From the NCBI GenBank assembly GCA_016550485.1, contig JABXGV010000247.1, forward strand, positions 1 through 12,670: a DNA stretch of 12,670 nucleotides, given 5' to 3'. This document shows, in pieces, positions 6,960 to 12,670 of the stretch (its first letter is position 1; each line of letters opens with the position of its first letter). This DNA comes from an archaeon (GTDB lineage Archaea; Asgardarchaeota; Hermodarchaeia; Hermodarchaeales; Hermodarchaeaceae). A program made the translations under genes and the position numbers. The notes under the pieces were generated by a model, which did no database searches, had not been told where the DNA came from, and saw nothing but the letters and a program-made list of their open reading frames with translations.

Positions 6960-8297
6960 TTAACGGGCAGATTTTTGGCGAAGCCTTGTGCTGGGTACTT
7001 CTTTACCAGCTAGTATTCGGGCAAGCGTGCCTGGTTGACGGAGATCACACACAATGGCTTCACCAGACTCGGGAAGACCCTTGAAGATTTCAGTGATTTT
7101 TCCCCGCATCCCCTCAGTAACATCTGCGGCATCTGCTGCTGCACCCATCGCTACCTTCTCTAAAACCTCCTCCATTGTTTCTGGGGTGATTAGAGGAATT
7201 CGCTGGGCTGAAGGGTCAAGTTTGGGGTCGGCTGTGTAGAGGCCATCGACATCTGAGGCGAAGATGACGAGCGGAGCCTCAAGTAGACGGGCAAGATACA
7301 TTACAATCTGATCTCCACTCACAATGGTGAAACCAGTTACACTGTCGGCTGTTACGTCACCTGAAAGGATTGGGATGAAATTTCCATTGAGAAAGAATCT
7401 GAGTGCCTCTAAATCCATGTGTGCGATTCTGCCTCTCAGGGAGACAATAATTGATGATGAGTGGATTGATACAGCAGGACGGTTTGCCTTTTGGAAGGCG
7501 GCAAGAATAATCTGTCCCAACCTCGTCATTTCATGGATGGTTTGCGTGACCCCAAGTTTCTTTCTCTTAGAACGTCCACCTTGATGTAATTCATATTTCT
7601 CCGCGAGAAAGTGTCCGAAGGACCCACCACCATGAACGAGTATTATTGGATGTGCCTTTACAGCAGAGATTTCCTTAACCAGCAGCTCGATAGTGTCTAG
7701 ACGGGCAGTAGAGGGTTTTGTTTTATCAGTTACAACACTACCACCTAGCTTGATAATAACCGGTGGTGTTGTGGGGCCTCGGTTTCTTTGACGCCATTTT
7801 GGTTTCCAATGACGCAGTTTTGTGGGCCAATTCTTCCAACCAGTCTTAGCAAAACGTTCGCGCCGTCGAAGATCCTCTTGTATCCACTCAAGTTGTCGAA
7901 AGAATCGTTCCTTGCCGCTTACGGTTGGAATATTGGGGAGCCCTAAACGGGCTAATGATTCAACAAGGCTTGCTTCTACAAGCTCCTGAAGACGCCCTTC
8001 AATCTTGGTAGGAATCACTTCGTAACCTCGGTGGGTTAGCCCTTCCCGCACACCATCCAACACGACTCCTCGGCACACATGAATTGGTTCGTCCTTCTGT
8101 ACAAAGAGGCAGCGAAACCCTTCTAAAACAAGCTCTAACCCTCGATTCAGATATGTTCGCTGAGTGAAATTCGGTGGCTGAAAGTGAGTAACCTCTATTT
8201 CCCGAGATAGATATTCCTCTGTTTCTACTCGGTATATTCCTATGATGACCCCACCTACAGGGTCACCCCACCCTGCGTCATCCACAAATACTGTCAT
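6960..8297 (-). CDS. Isopentenyl phosphate kinase fused to an unknown N-terminal domain
   Basis: The C-terminal part (about residues 178-430 of 445) is an amino-acid-kinase fold of the isopentenyl phosphate kinase type. It shows VIIKLGGSVVTDK at 180-192, HGGGSFGH at 222-229 with the substrate-binding His, ILSGDVTAD near 310-318 and FASDVDGLYTADPK near 346-359. This enzyme makes isopentenyl diphosphate from isopentenyl phosphate in the archaeal mevalonate route to ether lipids. Residues 1-155 form a separate domain opening with VFVDDAGWGDPVGGVIIG, which recalls the catalytic DEAGRG motif of RNase HII; Asp6 and Asp7 could be metal ligands, but this is only a resemblance. A basic, Trp-rich linker (about 156-178) joins the halves. 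No ATG, GTG or TTG lies just before the kinase domain, so it does not look like two merged genes. Free-standing family members are about 250-270 residues, so the extension is extra. Confidence 0.9.
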   Translation of the reverse strand: MTVFVDDAGWGDPVGGVIIGIYRVETEEYLSREIEVTHFQPPNFTQRTYLNRGLELVLEGFRCLFVQKDEPIHVCRGVVLDGVREGLTHRGYEVIPTKIEGRLQELVEASLVESLARLGLPNIPTVSGKERFFRQLEWIQEDLRRRERFAKTGWKNWPTKLRHWKPKWRQRNRGPTTPPVIIKLGGSVVTDKTKPSTARLDTIELLVKEISAVKAHPIILVHGGGSFGHFLAEKYELHQGGRSKRKKLGVTQTIHEMTRLGQIILAAFQKANRPAVSIHSSSIIVSLRGRIAHMDLEALRFFLNGNFIPILSGDVTADSVTGFTIVSGDQIVMYLARLLEAPLVIFASDVDGLYTADPKLDPSAQRIPLITPETMEEVLEKVAMGAAADAADVTEGMRGKITEIFKGLPESGEAIVCDLRQPGTLARILAGKEVPSTRLRQKSAR

Positions 8298-8317
8298 GGA
8301 AGATAGGCTCCATTGCC

Positions 8318-8325
8318 ATTATTTA
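8318..8325 (-). promoter_or_regulatory. Possible TATA box for the kinase fusion gene
   Basis: On the minus strand TAAATAAT is centred about 25 bases before the ATG at 8297, the usual archaeal TATA-to-start distance. The message could therefore be leaderless. A GGAG 10 bases before the ATG is the alternative signal. Confidence 0.35.
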
Positions 8326-8553
8326 CTAGCCTTCTAGCTTGACACTTGATAGCTCCAAGCTTAAGTCTATTCATTAGGCTAATTAAACTCGAGCGAGACA
8401 TGCAAGACTCTTATCTTGTAATCTGAAGCATGGACTTGCGGTTAACTAAAGTCAGAGGAAACCGTAGTTGAACAACTGTTTGTGTTTCAGGTTTTGACCT
8501 CTGCCATCTCAATAGCGTGACGCTAAACTTCCTAGGTATTCGAATTAGTAAAG

Positions 8554-8916
8554 CTAGAGAATTTGCATGATTTCCTGGACCGCCTGGTTTAGCTCATGGT
8601 CGATTAAACCTAGCTTTGCATCAGCCGGGGCGGTGACTATGAGGACATTATCGGGTAGTGCTCTTAGTAATACTATTCCCTCAGAACAATCAATATCCAG
8701 TGACTGCGTTTTTCCTGTACCGAGTACGCTGCCTACTCGTTCACCAATTGAAAGCATTGCTGCAGCCATACTGGAAACCGCCCCTTCGTTTACACCTTCC
8801 CCAAGTATGGCTGCCATGACTCGTCCTTTGCTGCTGACTACCGCAGAGCTTTCTACTTCACAGGCCTCTAGTAACTTCTCGAGGATTGCCTCCAGTTTTC
8901 TAATACGTGCACTCAA
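8554..8916 (-). CDS. Roadblock/LC7 domain protein
   Basis: This 120-residue single-domain protein has the roadblock layout: an N-terminal helix (RKLEAILEKLLEAC), strand VESSAVVSSKGRVMAAI, a long Ala/Ser-rich helix (VSSMAAAMLSIGERVG), strands around 72-85 and NVLIVTAPAD, and a C-terminal helix. It is a clear paralog of the protein at 10769-11128: by hand alignment roughly 57 of 119 positions match, including an identical run APADAKLGLID. The start is a TTG at 8916; upstream in-frame stops leave no ATG, and a nearby ATG at -10 is in another frame. It is the last gene of a minus-strand run and lies 34 bases after the roadblock gene at 8951-9376. Roadblock proteins dimerise and regulate or scaffold Ras-like GTPases; the likely partner is the GTPase at 9883-10557. 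Confidence 0.88.
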   Translation of the reverse strand: MSARIRKLEAILEKLLEACEVESSAVVSSKGRVMAAILGEGVNEGAVSSMAAAMLSIGERVGSVLGTGKTQSLDIDCSEGIVLLRALPDNVLIVTAPADAKLGLIDHELNQAVQEIMQIL

Positions 8917-8950
8917 GTAACATCAGCTCTACCTTTCAGTTATTTTGTTT

Positions 8951-9376
8951 CTAAGATTTGAGAACTTCACGGATTTGAAGGGCTGCAGTTCTAAGATCCT
9001 TTTCAAGAATGGAGGGTTCAAGCCTCCTTTTTCGGAAGTATCGGCGCTTGTAGCGTGAAGCAGTGATGGCACCAATCCGGAAAACCTTCTCACCGACAGG
9101 AAAGTCGCAAACCGAAAGGAACCCGTCGCTGGAGGTTATAGACACGGCTTCGAAATTCCCCAAGGCTAGATTTTCGTTAATCCGGAAAGCGGTTTTCGAT
9201 GCCAATGCCACCATCGCTGCTAACATTGCACCAGAGAGAGCTACTTGTGATTTGTGAGCGACAACCAGCCCACGTTCATTGATTACTACGCACCCATTCA
9301 AGGAGTACCCATTTGCCATAAGCTGGCTAAGAATCCTATCAATCCGTTCGGCTTTACTTTTACCATCTGCAACCAT
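8951..9376 (-). CDS. Roadblock/LC7 domain protein with a basic patch
   Basis: The 141-residue protein shows an N-terminal helix (AERIDRILSQLMANG), strand LNGCVVINERGLVVAH, a long Ala-rich helix at about 46-66 (VALSGAMLAAMVALASKTAF), strands FEAVSITSSDGFLSVCDF and VFRIGAITAS, and a final helix ending in REVLKS. This is the roadblock pattern. Unusually, the last strand is followed by a very basic stretch RYKRRYFRKRR at 108-118 that could contact membrane lipids, nucleic acid or an acidic partner. The ATG has the best Shine-Dalgarno in the window, AAGGAGGT with 7 bases of spacing. It lies 16 bases after the roadblock gene at 9393-9848 and is probably co-transcribed with it. Confidence 0.83.
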   Translation of the reverse strand: MVADGKSKAERIDRILSQLMANGYSLNGCVVINERGLVVAHKSQVALSGAMLAAMVALASKTAFRINENLALGNFEAVSITSSDGFLSVCDFPVGEKVFRIGAITASRYKRRYFRKRRLEPSILEKDLRTAALQIREVLKS

Positions 9377-9392
9377 TTCTTGGACCTCCTTT

Positions 9393-9848
9393 TTACGTTA
9401 GGCTTTCAGGATGAATCTTACCCGACTGTTTCTCCACTAATTCTCTTATTTTATTTGCGAGCCCACCGACCTCGTATAATAACAGACCTAACTCGGTTGT
9501 GTTAGGGAAGATACACGTTAGTAAGACATTGTGTGTGAGGTGTTTAAGAAGCACAGAGAAAGAGAGGGCTTTGTCTTGGTCCTCTGCGTCGATAACCACC
9601 TGTTTGAAAGTCTTTGATGAATGAACAAAGCGAATGAAGTCTTCGCTGATGGCAATCAGGCTAGCTGACATGGAGCTGATCACTGTCTCGATATCGGTTT
9701 GCATCTTATCGTAAAAGATTCGATGAGCGATGATATACCCGTCGAGCGTTGAAACGGTTAAGCCCCAAACCGGAACCTTGAGTTCGAACTCGAGCAGCAT
9801 CTCGCCGATAGGACCTGAAAGAGGACTTTCTATAATTGTCTCGTTCAT
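9393..9848 (-). CDS. Divergent roadblock-like protein
   Basis: The 151-residue protein contains a strand-turn-strand VWGLTVSTLDGYIIAHR at about 27-43, a long helix with ISSMSASLIAISEDFIRFV, two central strands (FKQVVIDAEDQ; ALSFSVLLKHL), a strand VLLTCIFPNTTELG, and a C-terminal amphipathic helix. This order fits a roadblock/LC7 domain, but it is more divergent than the other copies here, and a longin-like assignment is possible. The ATG at 9848 has AAGGAAGT about 8 bases upstream. It lies 34 bases after the COG2229-type GTPase gene and 16 bases before the next roadblock gene, so it is the first of three platform genes following that GTPase. Confidence 0.75.
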   Translation of the reverse strand: MNETIIESPLSGPIGEMLLEFELKVPVWGLTVSTLDGYIIAHRIFYDKMQTDIETVISSMSASLIAISEDFIRFVHSSKTFKQVVIDAEDQDKALSFSVLLKHLTHNVLLTCIFPNTTELGLLLYEVGGLANKIRELVEKQSGKIHPESLT

Positions 9849-9882
9849 GTGATTACTTCCTTCTTTAAGGGCAACACGCTCC

Positions 9883-10557
9883 TTATTCCAAATGAGCAGT
9901 ATAGGTCACTGCTTCATCTTGGGCGGAGGAGGACTCACCGCTTCGCGGTCTTGCGCCTACAACTTCTAGGAGTAGTCTTATCATCACATCCGAGGCTGAG
10001 ACAATATCCTTACCAGTCATTCCATGGACCTTCTCTACCCCAAGCCATTCTGCCACTGCTTCTGGGTCAGCCGCATCTTGCCGGTCTTGCTTGTTAGCAA
10101 GTACTGTTAGCGGGATACCCCCTAACTTGTCCTTTGTTTCCGCTAAAATAGCGCAGGCCTCGCCTATCTTACCAGGATCAGACGCATCTACTAACATTAG
10201 AACCCCATGTGCGTTGACCATCATCACTTCCCGGATAGTCCGGAAGTGTAGCTGACCAGGGGCACCGCGCACTTCGACACGATGGATGATCCAGCCGTCG
10301 TATTGGTCTTTTTCTTCTTGATATTCCTTGGCTGGCATGAGAAGACCTGTAGCACCTGGGTTCTTGTATGCCCATACAACACGCCCTAAATCAAAAGCGG
10401 TCGTTGTTGACCCCATTTCACCCCTGTATGGCTCGCTGAGAGGCCTCTCCACCGACACAGTGTTTGGGTCCAAAGTGTGGATAAAGGTAGTTTTCCCAGA
10501 CTGGAAAGGTCCGGTTACATAGATTTTATAATCGTAAGGCCTCAATTCCACAATCAT
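9883..10557 (-). CDS. COG2229-type (MglA/CvnD-like) GTPase
   Basis: The 224-residue GTPase has P-loop GPFQSGKTT at 16-24, a Thr-rich switch I STTTAFDLGR at 50-59, a degenerate G3 VRGAPGQ at 96-102 without the usual Asp but with Gln102, and G4 NKQD at 155-158. A 30-residue segment between switch I and G3 (about 62-93) is longer than usual. G5 is probably near VHGMTGKD. This pattern matches the predicted GTPase group COG2229, which includes the conservon GTPase CvnD of actinobacteria; that group is normally encoded with roadblock proteins, as here. The C-terminal 25 residues are Ser/Glu-rich and probably disordered. Start: the ATG at 10557 is directly abutted by AAAGGTGA, so a GTG at 10551 (codon 3) has better spacing. 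The ATG also overlaps the TGA of a short upstream frame (ATGA). Confidence 0.9.
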   Translation of the reverse strand: MIVELRPYDYKIYVTGPFQSGKTTFIHTLDPNTVSVERPLSEPYRGEMGSTTTAFDLGRVVWAYKNPGATGLLMPAKEYQEEKDQYDGWIIHRVEVRGAPGQLHFRTIREVMMVNAHGVLMLVDASDPGKIGEACAILAETKDKLGGIPLTVLANKQDRQDAADPEAVAEWLGVEKVHGMTGKDIVSASDVMIRLLLEVVGARPRSGESSSAQDEAVTYTAHLE

Positions 10558-10706
10558 TCACCTTTAACCAAACCACTTTCACATACTAGTTGTGTCTCCG
10601 TTCTTGCAGGACACATCTCCTCGTTCTTCATTGTTAAATCCCCTGTGCGTTTCCATTCTCTTGATAGAAAAGAAGCAGAGAAGCCTGTTATGGTAGTCCT
10701 CCCCAC
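10554..10706 (-). CDS. Possible small unrecognised ORF between roadblock and GTPase genes
   Basis: The gap between the roadblock gene and the GTPase gene is not empty. On the minus strand a frame stays open for 84 codons (10554-10808) and ends in a TGA that overlaps the GTPase ATG. Possible starts are a GTG at 10706 (50 residues) and an ATG at 10631 (25 residues), the latter preceded by AGGGGA about 8 bases away. The longer product contains IEEVGRTTITGF just before and after the GTG, then a Cys pair (CPARTETQLVC) near the end. The amino-acid composition looks plausible, but I recognise no family and the frame is short. It could be a small coupled gene, a leader that sets GTPase translation, a decayed gene, or chance. 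Confidence 0.3.
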   Translation of the reverse strand: MGRTTITGFSASFLSREWKRTGDLTMKNEEMCPARTETQLVCESGLVKGE

Positions 10707-10768
10707 TTCTTCAATACCAATGAGACCTTTTTGGTGTTTTTCTTGGTAGAGAGATCGTAAGATAGAGG

Positions 10769-11128
10769 CTAGAGGATTTCCTCTATTTTGCTGATGGCAC
10801 TGTCGACTTCAAAGTCGATTAGGCCGAGCTTCGCATCCGCTGGTGCCAGAGCCATTAAGACTGCGTTCTTGGTGCGCCTTAGCACAATCATGCTGTTTTC
10901 CCCGCTCACCAAGATTCCAGTCGTGGCCCCGGTATTCAGTACGGTACCTACCCGGGTACCGATTGAGAGCAATGCCGCAGTCATCGCGGACACAGCTTTT
11001 GCGTCTACATCCGAGTGTAGAGCTGCAGCCATCATTTGACCCTTAGTGCTCACAAGGGCACTGCCATTAACTTCACAGTTTTGTTCTAGCTCCCGCAGAA
11101 TTGCGGTGATTTTATTTGCCTTTGACAT
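10769..11128 (-). CDS. Roadblock/LC7 domain protein (paralog of 8554-8916)
   Basis: This 119-residue single roadblock domain has a helix at 5-18, the strand SALVSTKGQMMAAAL, the helix VSAMTAALLSIGTRVG, further strands around 70-80 (MIVLRRTKNAVLMALAP) and a C-terminal helix ending in KIEEIL. It shares nearly half its residues with the protein at 8554-8916, including APADAKLGLID before the last helix. The start is an ATG, with AAGGAAG rather far upstream (about 10-12 bases). The longin-like gene ends 19 bases before it, and the GTPase gene begins 211 bases after it. The expected role is to form homo- or heterodimers that bind the neighbouring GTPase; the GAP, GEF or scaffold choice cannot be read from sequence. 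Confidence 0.9.
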   Translation of the reverse strand: MSKANKITAILRELEQNCEVNGSALVSTKGQMMAAALHSDVDAKAVSAMTAALLSIGTRVGTVLNTGATTGILVSGENSMIVLRRTKNAVLMALAPADAKLGLIDFEVDSAISKIEEIL

Positions 11129-11147
11129 GTTACAAACGCTTCCTTGT

Positions 11148-11768
11148 TCAATCAGCGGCTACCGGCTTCTGAAGTTCAGGATTCGGTTGTACATTTCCAG
11201 GGTAGAATTCAGCGAATTGTTGAATTATCCTGTCAACTAGCACATCGGGTCGCACTTTGCCTTCTAGTAGTTTCTGGAAGAGGGGGTCAATTTCTAGGTC
11301 TTCTATGGGTTTCGCGCCGACAATCTGGTCAATAATCTGTGTGAAATGAGCATAAGCCTTGAACTGGGCCACTTGGGGGCCTGTTCCATGCCAATTCTCA
11401 AATTCCTCTCTAATCTTCTGTGCCACAGAAAGTGGGTTAACACCTTCCTCTGCAGAAGATGTAACACTTGCAAACACTGTTGCCATGATGTTTTCTCCAT
11501 GATCAAATATCACTTCGTATTGTGGAGAGCTCTCGGTGTTTTCCGATTGATTGAGTTGGAGTTTGTGCATATTGAGGGTGTTGTTTAATTGCTGTGCGAA
11601 TTGGTTGAGTGCAGAGATTAGACCGGCGAGGAGTACGAGATCGTCAGTCATATGCCCTCGAGTGTACTGGCGGTAAACTAAGGGTAATCCGCTCGTTTTG
11701 CTGGTTATGAGCACCAATTCGATCAAGGTCTTTCTTCCCCGGAACTGAGAGGATCTGCCGCAACGCAT
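11148..11768 (-). CDS. Longin-like domain protein
   Basis: The recognisable domain begins near residue 15: strand LIELVLITSKTSGLPLVYRQY (with a Ser-Gly turn), a long helix LVLLAGLISALNQFAQQL at 44-61, then strands around HKLQLNQ, YEVIFDHG and IMATVFASV, and a helix AQKIREEFENWHG. This resembles the longin/MON1-like platforms of Asgard genomes. The C-terminal 75 residues are a helical extension ending in a Pro-rich tail. The ATG at 11768 has AGGAG 6 bases upstream, but it adds a basic, domain-free lead (MRCGRSSQFRGRK). A TTG at 11726 would begin right at the first strand. The gene probably heads the operon that continues into the roadblock gene 19 bases later. A GTPase-binding role is inferred from the fold and neighbours. 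Confidence 0.77.
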   Translation of the reverse strand: MRCGRSSQFRGRKTLIELVLITSKTSGLPLVYRQYTRGHMTDDLVLLAGLISALNQFAQQLNNTLNMHKLQLNQSENTESSPQYEVIFDHGENIMATVFASVTSSAEEGVNPLSVAQKIREEFENWHGTGPQVAQFKAYAHFTQIIDQIVGAKPIEDLEIDPLFQKLLEGKVRPDVLVDRIIQQFAEFYPGNVQPNPELQKPVAAD

Positions 11769-11792
11769 CCTCTTCTCCTATCTTGCTCCTGA

Positions 11793-11803
11793 GTTTATTT
11801 AAG
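11793..11803 (-). promoter_or_regulatory. Possible TATA box for the longin/roadblock operon
   Basis: On the minus strand CTTAAATAAAC fits an archaeal TATA box. Its expected start site near 11772 lies almost at the ATG at 11768, which would cut off the AGGAG signal there and would favour either leaderless initiation or the downstream TTG at 11726. A second AT-rich stretch around 11860-11878 is an alternative. Confidence 0.33.
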
Positions 11804-11981
11804 TGTTTGGAACTTTTCTTAGTCAAGAATGAATAACTCTGAGTTTTTCGTAATGCAATAAATATTATTTTGTGCTGTTCGCAATAGAACACACACGCGA
11901 CAAAGACTGTACGAAGTGGTATCAAAGAAGCCAATTTGTGAATATTTCGATAAAATAGACCATTTAATTCGCCCTCAATAA

Positions 11982-11991
11982 CTATTAAATC
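11982..11991 (+). promoter_or_regulatory. Possible TATA box for the Rab-like GTPase gene
   Basis: CTATTAAATC lies about 55 bases before the TTG start at 12043. It would place the transcript start near 12013, leaving a leader of about 30 bases that includes the AGAGGT ribosome site. The whole 11769-12042 gap is AT-rich and divergent, so other elements are possible. Confidence 0.25.
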
Positions 11992-12042
11992 AGTTTCGGA
12001 GATAAATCATTATCAAATCTGACTGTTTGAAGAGGTATCGTA

Positions 12043-12624
12043 TTGGACGAGAATGAACACACATTCAAGATTGTATTCCTGGGGGATCCCGCGGTAGGTA
12101 AAACCAGTTTAATCACCCGGTACACCACCAAGACCTTTCAGGCGGAATATCTACAAACTCTTGGGTGTCAACTTAATGTTGCTGAGATTCAAGTTTCTGA
12201 TGTTTTAATTCGGTTAATAATCTGGGATCTTGCGGGACAACCGCGCTTTGACTCGATACGTAAGCTTTACTTCCTTGGCACAGATGCTGCAGTTGTGGTT
12301 TATTCTGTGACAGACAGGGAATCCTTTGTGAACGTTGATGGCTGGCTACAGGCATTTCAGCGAGTAGTCCCCACTATGGAACAGGTGCCTTTGATACTGG
12401 TTAGTAACAAAATTGATTTAGAGCCCCAGCGAACCATCGAGAGAGACGAGGGAGTAAAAAGATACGCACACCTTGTATTCAACGAATTGATTGAAACGTC
12501 AGCCAAGACTGGCGATAATGTGCTCAAGTTATTCTCTACCGTCACAAGACTCCTAGTCCAATACCGCTTGACCGAGCTGCAAGAAAGGCTCAGTCCCTTC
12601 TTCTTCTCGTCCTTTGCATCCTAG
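12043..12624 (+). CDS. Rab/Ras-like small GTPase
   Basis: The 193-residue protein carries all five G motifs: GDPAVGKTS at 14-22, switch I Thr39 in LQTLGCQ, WDLAGQ at 61-66, NKID at 122-125 and ETSAKTG from 151. The tight spacing and WDLAGQ are typical of Rab/Ran-like eukaryote-type GTPases found in Asgard archaea. The start is a TTG supported by AGAGGT 6 bases upstream; an ATG a few bases further is in another frame. There is no C-terminal Cys for prenylation, but the last residues (SPFFFSSFAS) are unusually aromatic. The gene is divergent from the longin/roadblock operon and shares a 274-base promoter region with it, so the two could be co-regulated. Confidence 0.94.
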   Translation: MDENEHTFKIVFLGDPAVGKTSLITRYTTKTFQAEYLQTLGCQLNVAEIQVSDVLIRLIIWDLAGQPRFDSIRKLYFLGTDAAVVVYSVTDRESFVNVDGWLQAFQRVVPTMEQVPLILVSNKIDLEPQRTIERDEGVKRYAHLVFNELIETSAKTGDNVLKLFSTVTRLLVQYRLTELQERLSPFFFSSFAS

Positions 12625-12670
12625 CTTGATGCCTGTGCCTCTACTAGTTCACGTTTTACTATCTGGTTCT
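12621..12670 (-). CDS. Probable C-terminal end of a convergent gene, partial
   Basis: On the minus strand the last 50 bases stay open from the window edge to a TAG at 12621-12623. They encode a coding-like helix ending QIVKRELVEAQASS. The stop overlaps the stop of the Rab-like GTPase gene through a shared CTAG. Only about 15 codons are visible, so this call is tentative and the product cannot be named. Confidence 0.35.
   Translation of the reverse strand, partial: NQIVKRELVEAQASS

Noticed and set aside
8433..8503. Short inverted repeats (GACTT/AAGTC, AGTTG/CAACT, CAGAGG/CCTCTG) suggesting a structured RNA or terminator.
   Set aside because: The stems are only 5-6 pairs, partly exclude one another and lack a clear T-run; a covariance test would be needed. 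No tRNA features were found in this gap.
8411..8557. Open -1 frame of 48 codons following the roadblock gene at 8554, similar in position to the one following its paralog.
   Set aside because: The first few codons resemble the other because the gene ends are homologous; beyond that no similarity or plausible composition is seen, so it is probably chance.
8567..8920. Plus-strand frame of 117 codons opposite the roadblock gene.
   Set aside because: It mirrors codon bias of the real roadblock gene, whose paralog at 10769-11128 confirms the minus-strand frame.
10477..10749. Plus-strand frame of 90 codons across the roadblock-GTPase gap.
   Set aside because: It is antisense to the GTPase start, has no domain or ribosome site, and is less plausible than the minus-strand frame in the same gap.
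11644..11934. A 96-codon minus-strand frame with a TTG start overlapping the 5' end of the longin-like gene.
   Set aside because: Part of it (for example EEDALRQIL) looks protein-like, but it has no ribosome site, runs through the likely promoter at 11793-11803 and overlaps the better supported longin frame.

Overview
The window most likely comes from an Asgard archaeon (Promethearchaeota). The basis is the mix of genes: four Ras-superfamily small GTPases, five roadblock/LC7-type proteins and two longin-like proteins in under 13 kb, next to an archaeal isopentenyl phosphate kinase domain and possible TATA-type promoters. Base composition looks moderate (around the mid-40s percent GC by eye), which would suit a Thorarchaeia-like lineage better than the AT-rich Loki group, but this is only a guess. 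No rRNA, tRNA, CRISPR array, insertion sequence or integrase was found.

Layout. (A) 1-1448, minus strand: a zinc-ribbon protein, a longin-like protein (ATGA overlap with the zinc ribbon) and a polytopic membrane protein that runs off the left edge. (B) 1645-5020, minus strand: a tandem-roadblock protein, an MglA-like GTPase 6 bases later, a saccharopine-dehydrogenase-family oxidoreductase, and a Rab-like GTPase 20 bases after that. The short gaps suggest one operon. (C) 5225-6912, plus strand: a nitrilase-superfamily amidohydrolase and a TauE/SafE-type permease. (D) 6960-8297, minus strand: a two-part protein whose C-terminal half is isopentenyl phosphate kinase and whose N-terminal half is an unrecognised domain opening with an RNase-HII-like Asp-Asp-Ala-Gly motif. 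(E) 8554-11768, minus strand: longin-like, roadblock, COG2229-type GTPase, roadblock, roadblock, roadblock, apparently one or two operons. (F) 12043-12624, plus strand: a second Rab-like GTPase, followed by the probable C-terminal end of a convergent gene at the right edge.

How the genes may work together. Roadblock and longin proteins are small alpha/beta platforms that dimerise and bind Ras-like GTPases as GAPs, GEFs or scaffolds (bacterial MglB with MglA; eukaryotic Ragulator with Rag; Mon1-Ccz1 with Rab7). Region B repeats the MglB-MglA pairing, with a tandem roadblock next to an MglA-type GTPase. Region E resembles the roadblock plus COG2229 GTPase part of actinobacterial conservons, without the histidine kinase. 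Region A offers a longin protein beside a membrane protein that could anchor it. That these form one signalling or membrane-organising system is inferred from gene order and family knowledge.

Main items for a second look: the density and variety of the GTPase/platform genes; the fused isopentenyl phosphate kinase; an unannotated open frame between a roadblock gene and its GTPase (10554-10808); a pair of roadblock paralogs flanking the COG2229 GTPase block; and unusual start signals on several GTPase genes.
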